The notes: a model not told the origin generated them from the sequence alone. A DNA stretch of 64,000 nucleotides from Xanthomonas floridensis (GCF_001642575.1 NZ_LXNG01000045.1:186001-250000); one strand, 5' to 3'. Positions 1 to 10,328 are shown, counted from the stretch's first letter. Numbers and translations: made by a program.

Positions 1-1389
1 GCTATCGATTCAAAAACGGTCGGTTCAACGACAGTCGGCGCACCGACGGTTCCGCGCAGGCGCTACCTGATCCTGTTGATGTTGTTCGTGGTCACCACGA
101 TCAACTATGCCGATCGCGCCACCTTGTCCATCGCCGGTTCCGCGGTCCAGGATGCGCTGGGCATCGACGCGCTGCAGATGGGCTTCATCTTTTCCGCATT
201 CGGTTGGGCCTATGTGGCCGGGCAGATTCCCGGTGGCTGGTTGCTCGACCGCTTCGGCTCGCGCCGCGTGTATGGGCTGTCGCTGCTGATCTGGTCGTTG
301 TTCACCGCGTTGCAGGGCTTCATCGGCTGGGTGCCGGTCGCCTGGGCGGTGACCACGCTGTTCGTGTTGCGCTTTCTGGTGGGCATTGCCGAAGCGCCGT
401 CGTTCCCCGGCAATAGCCGCATCGTGGCGGCCTGGTTTCCCACTGCAGAGCGCGGCCTGGCCGCATCCATCTTCAATTCCGCGCAGTACTTCGCCACGGT
501 GGCGTTTGCGCCGCTGATGGGCTGGCTGGTGCATGCCTGGGGCTGGGAACATGTGTTCCTGGTGATGGGCGGCGTGGGCGTACTGCTGGCGCTGCTGTGG
601 CGCAAGACGATCTATGCGCCGCGCGACCATCCGCGTCTGTCTGCGCAGGAGCTGGACTACATCCAGCGCAACGGCGCACTGGTGGACATGGAACAGGGCA
701 ACAAGCCCGGTAGTCAGCCCAAGGGGACGCAGTGGCATTACGCCAAGCAGTTGCTGTGCAACCGGATGCTGCTGGGCGTGTATATCGGCCAGTACTGCAT
801 CACCACGCTGACCTATTTCTTCCTGACCTGGTTCCCGGTGTACCTGGTCAAGGAGCGCGGCATGTCGATCCTGGAAGCGGGCTTCGTGGCGTCGTTGCCG
901 GCGGTATGCGGTTTCATCGGTGGCGTGCTGGGTGGCTATGTGTCCGACCGCATGGTGCGGCGGGGCTACTCGCTCACCGTCGCGCGCAAGACGCCCGTTG
1001 TGATCGGCATGTTGATGTCGGTGACGATGATCGGCTGCAACTACGTGCAGGTCGAATGGATGGTGGTCGGGCTGATGGCGCTGGCCTTCTTCGGCAAGGG
1101 CATCGGCGCGCTCGGCTGGGCGGTGGTGGCCGACACCTCGCCCAAGGAAATCGCCGGCCTGTCCGGTGGCCTGTTCAACACCTTCGGCAATATCGCCGGC
1201 ATCACCACGCCAATTGTCATTGGCTACATCGTCTCCACCACCGGCACCTTCGAGTGGGCACTGGTCTTTGTCGGGCTCAATGCCCTGCTGGCGGTGGTGT
1301 CCTATCTGTTCGTGGTCGGGCAAATCAAGCGTGTGGAACTGAAGGCCCCTCCGGGTGGCCCGGCCGCGCCCATACCTGCACCGCGTTGA
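1..1389 (+). CDS. gudP: MFS aldarate (glucarate/galactarate) transporter, 5' end outside window
   Basis: This is a major facilitator superfamily permease of the anion:cation symporter group, which moves sugar acids such as glucarate and galactarate with protons across the inner membrane. The reading frame is open from base 1, so the true start lies upstream. A TTG at 76 and an ATG at 79 are internal, because residues encoded before them continue into the first membrane helix. The hallmark [12 protein letters not shown] motif follows helix 1, and the signature [10 protein letters not shown] lies in the loop after helix 2. About a dozen hydrophobic segments alternate with short loops. The gene is followed after 19 bases by glucarate dehydratase and then by a porin and galactarate dehydratase, which fixes the likely substrate class. 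The exact substrate is inferred from this context. Other ACS members carry hexuronates, so a uronate transporter cannot be excluded. Confidence 0.85.
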   Translation, partial: AIDSKTVGSTTVGAPTVPRRRYLILLMLFVVTTINYADRATLSIAGSAVQDALGIDALQMGFIFSAFGWAYVAGQIPGGWLLDRFGSRRVYGLSLLIWSLFTALQGFIGWVPVAWAVTTLFVLRFLVGIAEAPSFPGNSRIVAAWFPTAERGLAASIFNSAQYFATVAFAPLMGWLVHAWGWEHVFLVMGGVGVLLALLWRKTIYAPRDHPRLSAQELDYIQRNGALVDMEQGNKPGSQPKGTQWHYAKQLLCNRMLLGVYIGQYCITTLTYFFLTWFPVYLVKERGMSILEAGFVASLPAVCGFIGGVLGGYVSDRMVRRGYSLTVARKTPVVIGMLMSVTMIGCNYVQVEWMVVGLMALAFFGKGIGALGWAVVADTSPKEIAGLSGGLFNTFGNIAGITTPIVIGYIVSTTGTFEWALVFVGLNALLAVVSYLFVVGQIKRVELKAPPGGPAAPIPAPR

Positions 1390-1408
1390 CCGTCTTCGGA
1401 GACCCCTG

Positions 1409-2764
1409 ATGAACATCCATACTTCTGCGGCAGGCGTCGGTGCCACGCCGCGCATTACCGACATCTGCGTGGTGCCGGTGGCCGGCCAGGACAGCATGCT
1501 GCTCAACCTCAGCGGCGCGCACGCGCCGTACTTCACCCGCAATGTGTTGGTGCTGCGCGATTCGTCCGGGCGCACCGGCGTGGGCGAGGTACCGGGCGGT
1601 GATGCCATCGCCGGCCTGTTGAACGAGGCGGCCGCGCTGATTCGCGACCGTTCCATCGCCGACTACCAGCGCATCCTCAATCAGGTACGCACCGCCTTCG
1701 CCGATCGCGACAGCGCCGGACGCGGCCTGCAGACCTTCGATCTGCGCATCACCATCCATGCGGTGACCGCCATCGAAGCGGCATTGCTGGACCTGCTTGG
1801 GCAGTTCCTGGATCAACCGGTGGCCGCGCTGCTCGGCGAAGGCCAGCAACGCGATGCGGTAGATGTGTTGGGCTACCTGTTCTTCATCGGCGACCGCCGC
1901 AAGACCGGGCTCGACTACCGCGACGGCAGCGCTGCCACCGATGCCTGGGAGACCGTGCGCGACCAGGAGGCACTGACGCCGTCCGCGGTGGTGCGGCTGG
2001 CCGAAGCGGCCTACGCCAAATACGGCTTCCGCGATTTCAAGCTCAAGGGTGGCGTGTTGCGGGGCGAGGAGGAGATCGAGGCGATCCATGCGCTGCATGC
2101 GCGCTTTCCGCAGGCGCGCATCACCCTGGATCCCAACGGCGCGTGGTCGCTGGAGCAGGCCATCGCGCTGTGCCGCGATATGCACGGTGTGATGGCCTAT
2201 GCCGAGGACCCGTGCGGAGCAGAGCAGGGTTATTCCGGCCGCGAGGTGATGGCGGAATTCCGTCGCGCCACCGGCCTGCCGACGGCCACCAACATGATTG
2301 CCACCGACTGGCGCCAGATGGGTCACGCCATCCAGTTGCAGTCGGTGGATATTCCGCTGGCCGACCCACATTTCTGGACGCTGCAAGGCTCGGTGCGGGT
2401 GGCGCAACTGTGCCGCGACTGGGGCCTGACCTGGGGCTCGCATTCCAACAACCATTTCGATATTTCGCTGGCGATGTTCACCCATGTGGCTGCCGCCGCA
2501 CCGGGGCGCGTCACCGCCATCGACACGCACTGGATCTGGCAGGACGGCCAACGCCTGACCCGTGATCCGCTGCAGATCGAAGGCGGCCAGATCCAGGTGC
2601 CGGCAACGCCCGGCCTGGGCGTAGAGCTGGACATGGACGCGCTGGAAGCGGCGCATCGTACCTATCAAGGGTTGAGCCTGGGCGCGCGCGACGATGCCGT
2701 CGCCATGCAGGCGCTGATCCCCAACTGGACCTTCGACAACAAGCGGCCCTGCCTGGTGCGCTAG
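1409..2764 (+). CDS. gudD: Glucarate dehydratase (enolase superfamily)
   Basis: This 451-residue enzyme should dehydrate D-glucarate to 5-keto-4-deoxy-D-glucarate, the first committed step of glucarate catabolism in the cytoplasm. It has the two-domain enolase-superfamily layout: an N-terminal capping domain to about residue 130 and a barrel after it. The catalytic set is visible: the KLKGG pair K211/K213, metal ligands D241 in DPNGAW, E266 in YAEDPCG and N295 in ATNMIATDW, and the general base H345 in GSHSNNH. The ATG at 1409 was chosen because upstream in-frame codons overlap the transporter and lack family similarity. The gene sits between the transporter and an OprD porin, all on the same strand. 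The family also contains GudX-like proteins with lower activity, but all key residues are present here. Confidence 0.93.
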   Translation: MNIHTSAAGVGATPRITDICVVPVAGQDSMLLNLSGAHAPYFTRNVLVLRDSSGRTGVGEVPGGDAIAGLLNEAAALIRDRSIADYQRILNQVRTAFADRDSAGRGLQTFDLRITIHAVTAIEAALLDLLGQFLDQPVAALLGEGQQRDAVDVLGYLFFIGDRRKTGLDYRDGSAATDAWETVRDQEALTPSAVVRLAEAAYAKYGFRDFKLKGGVLRGEEEIEAIHALHARFPQARITLDPNGAWSLEQAIALCRDMHGVMAYAEDPCGAEQGYSGREVMAEFRRATGLPTATNMIATDWRQMGHAIQLQSVDIPLADPHFWTLQGSVRVAQLCRDWGLTWGSHSNNHFDISLAMFTHVAAAAPGRVTAIDTHWIWQDGQRLTRDPLQIEGGQIQVPATPGLGVELDMDALEAAHRTYQGLSLGARDDAVAMQALIPNWTFDNKRPCLVR

Positions 2765-2839
2765 GCGTCCCGATGCCTGCTGCCGGAGCACCGGCCGCAG
2801 CGCAAGACCGCGAGTTCACCGCAGGTGGAGAACCGAGCA

Positions 2840-4111
2840 ATGAAAAGCATGATGGCAATCAGCGGCGCTGCGCTGCTGGCAGTCGGCGCGGCCGGGCGTG
2901 CGCGTGCACAACAGCCCGATGAGGGATTCTGGAATGGCGCCACGGCCGAGGTCACCGCGCTCAATTTCTATTACAACCGCGATTTCCGCAGTGGCGACGG
3001 GCAGGGCAAGCGGGCCGAATGGGCGCAAGGCTTCGTGGTCGATGCCAGGAGCGGCTACACCCGCGGCCCGGTTGGCGCGGGGTTGGACCTGCTGGGCATC
3101 GGCGACTTCAAGCTCGATGGCGTGCGTGCCGAAGGGGGCACCGGCCTGCTGCCCAACAACGACGACGGCACCGCGCAGCATGCACTGGTGCGGGTGGCAC
3201 CGACGCTCAAGCTGCGCGCCTCGCAGACCGAATTGAAATGGGGCAGTTTCATTCCCAACGAGCCGCTGGTGCGCGCCAGCATCACCCGCATCATGCCGGA
3301 GACATTTCAGGGCGTGACCCTGGAGTCCAAGGATGTGCCCAAGCTCGATCTGCTGCTCGCCCGCTTCACCAGTGCCTGGTATCGCGACGGCGATTCGCGC
3401 GTGCCGATCACCCTGACCAACAAGAACCGCCGCTTTCTCGGTACCCCGGATTCGGACGCGCTCGATCTGGTGTCGGCGACCTATACGCTGGCCCCGAGCA
3501 CCCAGTTGCGTTATCAGGGCGCGGTGATGGAAGACATCTATCGCCAGCAGCTCTACAACCTGATCCAGACCCAGATGTTCGGCAAGGACCGCCTGCGCGT
3601 GGATCTGCGCTATTTCCGCACCGACGATACTGGTCAGTCGCGCGCCGGCCCGATCGACAACCGCATGTTCAGCAGCATGGTGTCCTGGCGCACCGGCGGC
3701 CATGAAGTCGGTGTCGGCTATCAGAAGCTGTCCGGCCCCAGCGCCATGCCATGGCCGGGCGGCACCGATGGCAATGTCTTCAACTGGACCTTCATCAACG
3801 ACTTTCTCGAACGCGGCGAGCGCAGCTGGCAGCTGCGTTACAGCATCGATGGCAAGAGCATCGGCATTCCCGGCCTCAGCGTCATGGCGCGCTACATCAG
3901 CGGCGACAATGCACGCCCGGCCACCTATGCCGGCGAAGGCCGCGAATGGGCGCGCGACGTGTTGACCACCTACCAGTTCCAGAGCGAGCGCTTCAAGCAT
4001 CTGAGCCTGATCTGGTTCAACGGCACCTTTCGCTCCAACTACCAGCGCAATGTCGATGAAAACCGCTTGATCCTGCAGTACCGGCGCCAGTTCGACAGCC
4101 CCGATCGCTAA
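2840..4111 (+). CDS. OprD-family outer membrane porin
   Basis: This is a 423-residue outer membrane porin of the OprD family, which forms substrate-selective channels for acidic compounds. The first 28 residues are a typical signal peptide ending in the cleavage motif ARAQ. The rest alternates short amphipathic strands rich in Tyr, Trp, Arg and Asp, as expected for an 18-strand barrel. The family pattern W-x-Q-G-F near residue 60 and the segment around MPETFQGV are visible. The ATG at 2840 is preceded by the ribosome site AGGTGGAG about nine bases upstream, which favours it over a GTG at 2825. Its place between glucarate dehydratase and galactarate dehydratase suggests that it admits aldarates through the outer membrane. 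The specific substrate is inference. Confidence 0.85.
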   Translation: MKSMMAISGAALLAVGAAGRARAQQPDEGFWNGATAEVTALNFYYNRDFRSGDGQGKRAEWAQGFVVDARSGYTRGPVGAGLDLLGIGDFKLDGVRAEGGTGLLPNNDDGTAQHALVRVAPTLKLRASQTELKWGSFIPNEPLVRASITRIMPETFQGVTLESKDVPKLDLLLARFTSAWYRDGDSRVPITLTNKNRRFLGTPDSDALDLVSATYTLAPSTQLRYQGAVMEDIYRQQLYNLIQTQMFGKDRLRVDLRYFRTDDTGQSRAGPIDNRMFSSMVSWRTGGHEVGVGYQKLSGPSAMPWPGGTDGNVFNWTFINDFLERGERSWQLRYSIDGKSIGIPGLSVMARYISGDNARPATYAGEGREWARDVLTTYQFQSERFKHLSLIWFNGTFRSNYQRNVDENRLILQYRRQFDSPDR

Positions 4112-4148
4112 CGCATTCCACCCCCATGTTCTGCAAGGTAGCCCCCTG

Positions 4149-5690
4149 ATGTCCGCAACCCAGCACGCCATGCCCTGGCTCAGCATCCGCGCCCATGCGC
4201 GCGACAACGTCGCCATTGTCGTCAACGATGGCGGCGCGCCCGCCGGCGCCGCTTTTCCGGATGGGGTGAGTGCCATCGAGCACATCCCGCAGGGCCACAA
4301 GATGGCGCTGGTGGCGTTACCCGCCGGCGCGCCGGTGATCCGCCTGGGCGCGGTGATCGGCACCGCCAATGCCGCGATCGCACGCGGCGCCTGGGTCAGC
4401 GAGCAGCTGCTGGCGATGCCCGAGGCCCCCGAACTGGCCACGCTGGATCTGGCGCTGCACCCGGCGCCAAAGCCCGAGCCGCTAGAGGGTTACACCTTCC
4501 AGGGGTACCGCAACCGCGATGGCAGTGTCGGCACACGCAACATCCTGGGCATCATGACCAGCGTGCAGTGCGTGGTCGGCGTGCTCGGCCACGCGGTGGA
4601 GCGCATCCGCACCGAACTGCTGCCCAAGTATCCCAATGTCGACGATGTGGTGGCGGTCAATCACGTCTACGGCTGCGGCGTGGCGATCACCGCGCCGGAG
4701 GCCATCATTCCCATCCGCACGCTGCGCAATATCGCGCGCAGCCCCAACTTCGGCGGGCAGGCGCTGATCGTGGGCCTGGGCTGCGAGAAGCTTGCGCCGG
4801 AGCGCCTGTTGCCCGACGACGCCAGCGACGACGACAGCGGCGTGTATCGCCTGCAGGAAGCCAGCCTGGGTTTTGCCGACATGGTGGGCTCGATCATGAC
4901 CATGGCCGAAGAGCGCCTGCGCCATCTGGACCTGCGCCGCCGCGAGACCGTGCCTGCCAGCGAACTGGTGGTGGGCATGCAATGCGGCGGCAGCGACGCG
5001 TTTTCCGGCGTCACCGCCAACCCGGGCCTGGGCGTGGCCGCCGACCTGCTGGTGCGTGCCGGCGCCACGGTGATGTTCTCGGAAAACACCGAAGTGCGCG
5101 ACGGCATCCATCTGCTGGTGCCACGCGCGGCCACTGCCGAGGTGGCCAGGGCGCTGGTACGCGAGATGGCCTGGTATGACGCCTATCTGGCGCGTGGGCA
5201 GGCCGATCGCAGTGCCAACACCACTCCCGGCAACAAGAAGGGCGGGCTGGCCAACATCGTGGAGAAGGCCATGGGCTCGATCGCCAAGTCCGGCTCCTCG
5301 GCGATCAACGGCGTGGTGCCACCCGGCGAGCGCGTCAAGGGACGCGGCCTGCAGTACTGCGCCACCCCGGCCAGCGATTTCGTGTGCGGCACGTTGCAGG
5401 TTGCTGCCGGCATGAACCTGCACGTGTTCACCACCGGCCGCGGAACGCCGTACGGCCTGGGCATGGTGCCGGTGATCAAGGTCGCCACCCGCAGCGAGCT
5501 GGCGCAGCGCTGGTCCGACCTGATGGACATCGACGCCGGCGGCGTGGCCACCGGCGCCAAGACGCTGGAGCAATTGGGCTGGGAGTTGTTCCAGCGCTAT
5601 CTGGACGTGGCCAGCGGCCAACGCACCTGGACCGAGCAGCATCGCCTGCACAACGATCTGGCCTTGTTCAACCCGGCGCCGATTACCTAG
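4149..5690 (+). CDS. garD: Galactarate dehydratase (UxaA/GarD family)
   Basis: This 513-residue iron-dependent dehydratase should convert galactarate (mucate) to 5-keto-4-deoxy-D-glucarate, the same product that glucarate dehydratase makes. An N-terminal SAF-like domain (about residues 8-95, with IEHIPQGHK) is followed by the large UxaA/GarD domain. Conserved stretches include [70 protein letters not shown] and TTGRGTPYG. The cysteines in YGCG, GLGCE and QCGGSD are plausible metal-site residues. The similarity pattern is closer to GarD than to altronate dehydratase UxaA, because the N-terminal domain and the [13 protein letters not shown] segment match GarD. The enzymes that use the product (dehydratase/aldolase and semialdehyde dehydrogenase) are not in this window. 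Confidence 0.92.
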   Translation: MSATQHAMPWLSIRAHARDNVAIVVNDGGAPAGAAFPDGVSAIEHIPQGHKMALVALPAGAPVIRLGAVIGTANAAIARGAWVSEQLLAMPEAPELATLDLALHPAPKPEPLEGYTFQGYRNRDGSVGTRNILGIMTSVQCVVGVLGHAVERIRTELLPKYPNVDDVVAVNHVYGCGVAITAPEAIIPIRTLRNIARSPNFGGQALIVGLGCEKLAPERLLPDDASDDDSGVYRLQEASLGFADMVGSIMTMAEERLRHLDLRRRETVPASELVVGMQCGGSDAFSGVTANPGLGVAADLLVRAGATVMFSENTEVRDGIHLLVPRAATAEVARALVREMAWYDAYLARGQADRSANTTPGNKKGGLANIVEKAMGSIAKSGSSAINGVVPPGERVKGRGLQYCATPASDFVCGTLQVAAGMNLHVFTTGRGTPYGLGMVPVIKVATRSELAQRWSDLMDIDAGGVATGAKTLEQLGWELFQRYLDVASGQRTWTEQHRLHNDLALFNPAPIT

Positions 5691-6350
5691 TCCTGCGGGG
5701 TGCCGGATTCCTGGTGGTGGCGCGGCGGCACCCTGCGACACTCAGTGAGCTGTCGCGCTGTCGCGCAGGTGTGATCGATCTTCTGCGCCGGTGTGGGTGG
5801 CGAGGGGCTGCGCGTTCTCGGCATCGTGAGCACTACCGCGTCGTGACGACTGCGCGCCGTATACCGCATCCGTGCATCGCGGCGACGCAGTGCTTGCCGC
5901 ACATGGCGCAACGTTAACTGGCGTGGCTTCGCCCGGACCCTCACCCCAACCCCCGCTCCGCGCCCCGGCCCCCGCTCGCGGCGCGGGCGCTCCAAGGCAC
6001 GCACGCCCGTGACGCACAAGCTGTGCCTTCTCGCCCCGAAGGGAGAGGGGCTCGCTGTTCCTTCTCCCGTCGATAGAAGGTGCCCCGAAGGGGCGGATGA
6101 GGGTACGTGCGCAGCCTCATATGCCACATCACGCACCGCCCAACTGCGCATGTACAGCCTCATCAAAATCATCGCGCGAAGGCGAAAGCGAGCAGTAACC
6201 ACCACCACCGCAAGAGGCTCAACCCATCGAGCAACGTGCCACTGCTCGGCTATCCCCCGACCGCGCGCCGTCACCGCGCAGTCCCCATTCGCCCGTCAAC
6301 GGCATGCGCCGATACAATGCGCGTTCGTTTTCAGTGTTGACGGAGTTCCC
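5691..6350. other. Gene-free interval between garD and ridA
   Basis: No convincing gene lies in these 660 bases. Short open frames exist on both strands but have no start context or recognisable similarity. The middle third is a palindromic repetitive element, listed separately at 5937-6104. A TACAAT hexamer at 6313-6318 could be the minus-ten element for ridA, but no good minus-thirty-five partner was seen. No terminator hairpin is evident after garD. Confidence 0.6.
5937..6104. repeat. Palindromic intergenic repeat with ACCCTCA/TGAGGGT ends
   Basis: A 168-base block begins with ACCCTCACCCC and ends with GGATGAGGGT, giving seven-base perfect terminal inverted repeats. Inside are smaller dyads such as GCCCC-GAA-GGGGC near 6082-6094 and a stretch alternating CTTCTC and GAGAGG. 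Blocks with this pattern recur in intergenic regions of Xanthomonas genomes; that is recollection, not a search. No coding capacity or direct target duplication is visible. It may be a non-autonomous MITE-like element or an RNA-level hairpin element. Confidence 0.55.
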
Positions 6351-6731
6351 ATGTCCCAGATCATCCATACCGATCAGGCGCCTGCCGCCATCGGTCCGTA
6401 TTCCCAGGCCGTGCGCGCCGGCAACACCGTGTATTTTTCCGGCCAGATTCCGCTGGACCCGGCCACCGGCGAGATCGTGCCCGGCGACATCGGTGCACAG
6501 GCGCGTCGCGCGTTCGATAACCTCAAGGCAGTGGCCGAAGCGGCCGGCGGCTCGCTGGACAAGATCGTACGGCTGGGCCTGTACCTGACCGACCTGGGCC
6601 AGTTCGCCGCCGTCAACGCGGTGATGCAGGAGTATTTCCAGGCCCCGTTCCCGGCCCGCTCCACCATCGAGGTCTCCGGCCTGCCCAAGGGCGCCGGCTT
6701 CGAAGTCGATGCGGTGATGGTGCTCGACTGA
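6351..6731 (+). CDS. ridA: RidA family enamine/imine deaminase
   Basis: A 126-residue cytoplasmic RidA/YjgF protein. The family hydrolyses reactive 2-aminoacrylate and related imines released by PLP enzymes such as threonine dehydratase. The family signature is visible along the chain: AIGPYSQAV near the start, YFSGQIPLDPATG, the central DKIVRLGLYLTDL, and PFPARSTIEVSGLPKGAGFEVDA containing the conserved Arg that binds the substrate carboxylate. The ATG at 6351 begins the canonical N-terminus MSQIIHT; the in-frame upstream sequence is an unrelated extension into the intergenic repeat region. recG follows after 30 bases on the same strand, so the two are probably co-transcribed. Confidence 0.95.
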   Translation: MSQIIHTDQAPAAIGPYSQAVRAGNTVYFSGQIPLDPATGEIVPGDIGAQARRAFDNLKAVAEAAGGSLDKIVRLGLYLTDLGQFAAVNAVMQEYFQAPFPARSTIEVSGLPKGAGFEVDAVMVLD

Positions 6732-6761
6732 TCCCGCCCGGCTGATCGGTCCCGATCCGTC

Positions 6762-8903
6762 GTGCCGCGCGCACCCATCGCAACGCCAAGCCTGGCTGTC
6801 GCCGGCCAGGTCGCGCTGTCCAGCCTGCCCGGCGTCGGCCCCAAGGTGGCCGAGAAGTTTGCCGCGCGCGGCATCGTGAGCGTGCAGGATCTGTGGCTGC
6901 ACCTGCCGCTGCGGTATGAAGACCGCACCCGCCTGACCACCATTGCCCAGTTGCAGGGCGGCGTACCCGCGCAGATCGAAGGCCGGGTGGATGCAGTGGA
7001 ACGCGGCTTCCGCTTCCGCCCGGTGTTGCGCGTGGCGGTCTCGGATGATTCGCACGGCAGCGTGGTGCTGCGCTTCTTCCATTTTCGCGCTGCCCAGGTG
7101 GCGCAGTTCGCCGTCGGCACGCGCGTGCGGGTGTTCGGCACGCCCAAGCCCGGCCAGCACGGCTGGGAGATCGTGCATCCCAGCTACCGGGTGCTCGCGC
7201 CGGGCGAGGATGCCGGCTTGGGCGATAGCCTGGATCCGGTCTATCCGGTGCTCGAAGGCGTTGGCCCGGCCACATTACGCAAGCTCATCGGCCAGGCGCT
7301 GGAGCGGTTGCCACCGGAGGCTGCATTGGAATTGCTGCCGCCGCATTGGCTGCAGGACCAGCAGCTGCCCTCGCTGCATGCGGCCTTGCTGACCATGCAT
7401 CGCCCGCCGGTCGGCACCGATCCCCAGCAGCTGCTCGCCGGCGGGCATCCGGCCCAGCAGCGTCTGGCGCTGGAAGAACTCTTGGCGCATCAACTCAGCC
7501 TGCGCCGCCAGCGCATCGCCCTGCAGCGCTTCCGTGCCCCGCAATTGCGCGGCGGCCGCCTGGTGCAGCAACTGCGCAACGCATTGCCGTTCCAGCTTAC
7601 CGGCGCGCAGCAGCGCGTCTTCGAGCAGATCGCGCACGACCTCGCACAAGCCTCGCCGATGCTGCGGCTGGTGCAGGGCGATGTCGGCAGCGGCAAGACC
7701 GTGGTGGCTGCCATGGCGGCGATGCTGGCGGTGGAGCAGGGCAAGCAGGTGGCCCTGGCCGCGCCCACCGAACTGCTGGCCGAGCAACACCTGAGCAACC
7801 TGCGCGGTTGGCTGGAGCCGCTGGGCATTCGCATCGTCTGGTTGGCCGGCAAGGTCACCGGCAAGGCGCGCGCCGCGGCCATGGCCGAGGTCGCCTCCGG
7901 CCAGGCCCAGGTGGTGGTCGGCACGCACGCCTTGATGCAGGACGCGGTGGTCTTCCACGATCTGGCGCTGGCCATCATCGACGAGCAGCACCGCTTCGGC
8001 GTGCACCAGCGCCTGGCGCTGCGTGACAAGGGTGCGGCCGCCGGCAGCGTGCCGCACCAGCTGGTGATGACCGCCACCCCGATCCCGCGCACGCTGGCGA
8101 TGTCCACGTATGCGGATCTGGACGTCTCGGCCATCGACGAGCTGCCGCCTGGCCGCACTCCGGTGCAGACCATCGTCCTGAGCGCCGAGCGGCGCCCGGA
8201 GTTGGTCGAACGCATCCGCGCCGCGTGTGCCGAAGGCCGTCAGGCCTACTGGGTGTGCACGTTGATCGAAGAAAGCGAGGAGCCGGAGAAGGGCGCGCCG
8301 AGCGGGCCGCCACGCATCGAGGCGCAGGCCGCGCAGGTCACCTATGAGGCCCTGTCGGCGCAGCTGCCCGGCGTGCGCGTCGCCCTGGTGCACGGGCGCA
8401 TGAAGCCGGCCGAGAAACAGCAGGCCATGCTGGACTTCAAGCAGGGCCGCACCGACCTGCTGGTGGCCACAACCGTGATCGAAGTCGGCGTGGACGTGCC
8501 CAATGCGTCGTTGATGATCATCGAGAACGCCGAGCGCCTGGGCCTGGCCCAGTTGCATCAGCTGCGCGGCCGGGTCGGCCGCGGCGCCGCGGCGTCCAGT
8601 TGCGTACTGCTGTACCAGGGGCCGTTGTCGCTGATGGCGCGCCAGCGCCTGGAAACCATGCGCCAGACCAACGATGGTTTCGTGATCGCCGAAAAGGACC
8701 TGGAGCTGCGCGGTCCTGGCGAACTGCTGGGTACCCGCCAGACCGGCCTGGCCAGTTTCCGCATCGCCGACCTGGCCCGTGACGCCGGCCTGCTGCCGCG
8801 CGTGCAGGTCCTGGCCGAGCGGCTGCTGGCCGAGGCGCCGGAGATCGCCGACCGCGTGGTGGCGCGCTGGATCGGTGGCGCGGTGCGGTATGCCGCCGCG
8901 TGA
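6762..8903 (+). CDS. recG: ATP-dependent DNA helicase RecG
   Basis: A 713-residue helicase that remodels stalled replication forks and branch-migrates recombination intermediates. The N-terminal wedge/OB domain begins with LPGVGPKVAEKFAARG and includes PLRYEDRT. The helicase core carries Walker A GDVGSGKTVV, the DEQH box in IIDEQHRFGVHQR, motif III TATPIPRTLA, and the C-terminal lobe with VHGRMKP, TTVIEVGVDVPNA and QLRGRVGRG. The GTG at 6762 gives the family's usual length. It lies 30 bases after ridA. The stop codon is followed five bases later by an array of five GGGAATC heptamers. Confidence 0.96.
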   Translation: MPRAPIATPSLAVAGQVALSSLPGVGPKVAEKFAARGIVSVQDLWLHLPLRYEDRTRLTTIAQLQGGVPAQIEGRVDAVERGFRFRPVLRVAVSDDSHGSVVLRFFHFRAAQVAQFAVGTRVRVFGTPKPGQHGWEIVHPSYRVLAPGEDAGLGDSLDPVYPVLEGVGPATLRKLIGQALERLPPEAALELLPPHWLQDQQLPSLHAALLTMHRPPVGTDPQQLLAGGHPAQQRLALEELLAHQLSLRRQRIALQRFRAPQLRGGRLVQQLRNALPFQLTGAQQRVFEQIAHDLAQASPMLRLVQGDVGSGKTVVAAMAAMLAVEQGKQVALAAPTELLAEQHLSNLRGWLEPLGIRIVWLAGKVTGKARAAAMAEVASGQAQVVVGTHALMQDAVVFHDLALAIIDEQHRFGVHQRLALRDKGAAAGSVPHQLVMTATPIPRTLAMSTYADLDVSAIDELPPGRTPVQTIVLSAERRPELVERIRAACAEGRQAYWVCTLIEESEEPEKGAPSGPPRIEAQAAQVTYEALSAQLPGVRVALVHGRMKPAEKQQAMLDFKQGRTDLLVATTVIEVGVDVPNASLMIIENAERLGLAQLHQLRGRVGRGAAASSCVLLYQGPLSLMARQRLETMRQTNDGFVIAEKDLELRGPGELLGTRQTGLASFRIADLARDAGLLPRVQVLAERLLAEAPEIADRVVARWIGGAVRYAAA

Positions 8904-8908
8904 GTGGC

Positions 8909-9048
8909 GGGAATCGGGAATCGGGAATCGGGAATCGGGAATCGTAAAAGCAAGGGCTGCTGCTTCGGTGTACTTCCCGGGCGTTCGCGTGACCGGCCGA
9001 TCCTTGCGAAGATGCTGCAACGAATCCCGAATGCCCAATCCCGACTCC
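8909..9048. repeat. Heptamer arrays flanking the recG-nucleoside hydrolase gap
   Basis: Five perfect tandem copies of GGGAATC occupy 8909-8943, starting five bases after the recG stop. After 77 bases of unrelated sequence, four imperfect heptamers of the CGAATCC class (CGAATCC, CGAATGC, CCAATCC, CGACTCC) occupy 9021-9048 and end one base before the next start codon. The two arrays are in opposite G/C orientation. Similar arrays occur at 13916, 31296 and 63060 in this window. Confidence 0.85.
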
Positions 9049-9049
9049 C

Positions 9050-9988
9050 ATGACAAAAAAAATACCGCTGCTGATCGATACCGACCCGGGCGTGGATGAC
9101 GCGCTGGCGTTGCTGATGGCCTTCAACGACACTCGCCATGAGGTGGTCGGTCTGACCATCGCCGCCGGCAACGTGGGCCTGGAGCACACCGTGCGCAACG
9201 CCTTGAAGGTCTGCGAGATCGCCGGTCGCGCGGATGTGCCGGTGTACGCCGGCTGCCCGCAGCCGCTGCTGCACCCCTCGGTGGACGCGGCGCATGTGCA
9301 CGGCATTGATGGCTTTGGCGACGTCGGTCTGGCGCCGGCCAAGCGCACTGCCGAAAGCGAGCACGCCGCATTGGCCATCCTGCGCCTGTCGCACGCGTAC
9401 GCCGGCGAGCTATTGCTGGTGGCACTGGGCCCGCTGACCAATCTCGCCCTGGCGTTGACCCTGGACCCGACCCTGCCGCAGCGCGTGGCGCGGCTGGTGG
9501 TGATGGGCGGGGCGCTGACCGGGCACGGCAACATCACCCCGGCGGCTGAATTCAACATCGGCTTCGACCCGGAGGCCGCGCATATCGTGTTTCGCAGCTT
9601 CCCGCACTTCGATGTGGCCGACTGGGAAGCCACCATCGCGCACGGCCTGCTGCACCGGGACGTGGAGCAATGGCTGGCCGCCGATAGCGCCCGCGCCCGC
9701 TTCTACGAGGAAATCTCGCGCAAGACCCGCCTGTGGTCCGAAGACAGCCGCGGCGAGTACTGGTACGCCGCCGATGCCCTGGCGATGGCGTTCGCGCTGC
9801 ATCCGGACGGCGCGCAGCGCCTGGAGCAGCGCCCGGTGCATATCGAACTGTCCGGCACCCACACCCGCGGCATGACCCTGGTGGACTGGAACCGGCAGGG
9901 CGGCGCGCCCGACAATTGCAACCTGTTGCTGGAGTATGACCGCCAGCGGTTTTACGGACTGGTCGGGGCAGCCCTGGCGGCGGGCTAG
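9050..9988 (+). CDS. Inosine-uridine preferring nucleoside hydrolase
   Basis: A 312-residue nucleoside N-ribohydrolase that cleaves ribonucleosides to base and ribose for salvage. The calcium-binding signature DTDPGVDDA is at residues 10-18. The second metal/substrate region is [28 protein letters not shown], with the conserved Asn residues, and the late Asp ligand lies in [10 protein letters not shown]. Length and motif order match the IunH/RihA/RihB group. The sequence does not settle purine versus pyrimidine preference, so no specific rih symbol is given. The ATG at 9050 directly abuts a heptamer array. The gene stands alone between recG and rpmE2. Confidence 0.9.
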   Translation: MTKKIPLLIDTDPGVDDALALLMAFNDTRHEVVGLTIAAGNVGLEHTVRNALKVCEIAGRADVPVYAGCPQPLLHPSVDAAHVHGIDGFGDVGLAPAKRTAESEHAALAILRLSHAYAGELLLVALGPLTNLALALTLDPTLPQRVARLVVMGGALTGHGNITPAAEFNIGFDPEAAHIVFRSFPHFDVADWEATIAHGLLHRDVEQWLAADSARARFYEEISRKTRLWSEDSRGEYWYAADALAMAFALHPDGAQRLEQRPVHIELSGTHTRGMTLVDWNRQGGAPDNCNLLLEYDRQRFYGLVGAALAAG

Positions 9989-9995
9989 GGCGATC

Positions 9996-10025
9996 TTGCG
10001 CCGGGAGCCTGCAGGCCGCTATAAT
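9996..10025 (+). promoter_or_regulatory. Sigma-70-type promoter of rpmE2
   Basis: TTGCGC at 9996-10001 and a perfect TATAAT at 10020-10025 are separated by 18 bases, pointing to a transcript start near 10032, about 28 bases before the rpmE2 start codon. Confidence 0.6.
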
Positions 10026-10059
10026 ACCCGGCTTATCCAGGCAGCCCGGCGCCAAGTCC

Positions 10060-10302
10060 ATGAAAGATAACGTGCATCCCAACTACAAAGACGTCGTCTT
10101 TCACGACGTGACCTCCGATTTCAAGATCCTGACCCGTTCCACCATGGGCTCGAAAGAGACCGTGAAGTGGGAAGACGGCCAGGAATATCCGCTGATCAAG
10201 GTGGAAATCTCCTCCGCGTCGCACCCGTTCTATACCGGCAAGCACAAGGTGATCGACACCGGCGGCCGTATCGACAAGTTCCAGAAGCGCTACGCGCGCT
10301 GA
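10060..10302 (+). CDS. rpmE2: 50S ribosomal protein L31 type B (zinc-independent)
   Basis: An 80-residue ribosomal protein of the large subunit. It is the B-type paralogue: it begins MKDNVHPNY, contains [12 protein letters not shown], and ends [12 protein letters not shown]. It lacks the CxxC zinc-binding pairs of type A L31. In many bacteria the B form replaces the zinc form during zinc limitation, often under Zur. A perfect minus-ten hexamer lies just upstream, but no obvious Zur palindrome was identified. A strong hairpin terminator follows at 10329-10359, so the gene is probably monocistronic. Confidence 0.96.
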   Translation: MKDNVHPNYKDVVFHDVTSDFKILTRSTMGSKETVKWEDGQEYPLIKVEISSASHPFYTGKHKVIDTGGRIDKFQKRYAR

Positions 10303-10328
10303 ACTTGCAGGACGGGCTGTACCGGCAG

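Noticed and set aside
25-1656. Long minus-strand frame opposite the MFS transporter.
   Set aside because: Composition is His/Gln/Arg-rich with no domain pattern; the plus strand encodes a clear permease.
4482-5741. A 419-codon frame antisense to garD.
   Set aside because: Shadow of a highly conserved enzyme; no motif or start context.
8909-8943. Possible CRISPR array.
   Set aside because: Units are seven bases, directly adjacent, with no spacers. This is a simple tandem repeat.
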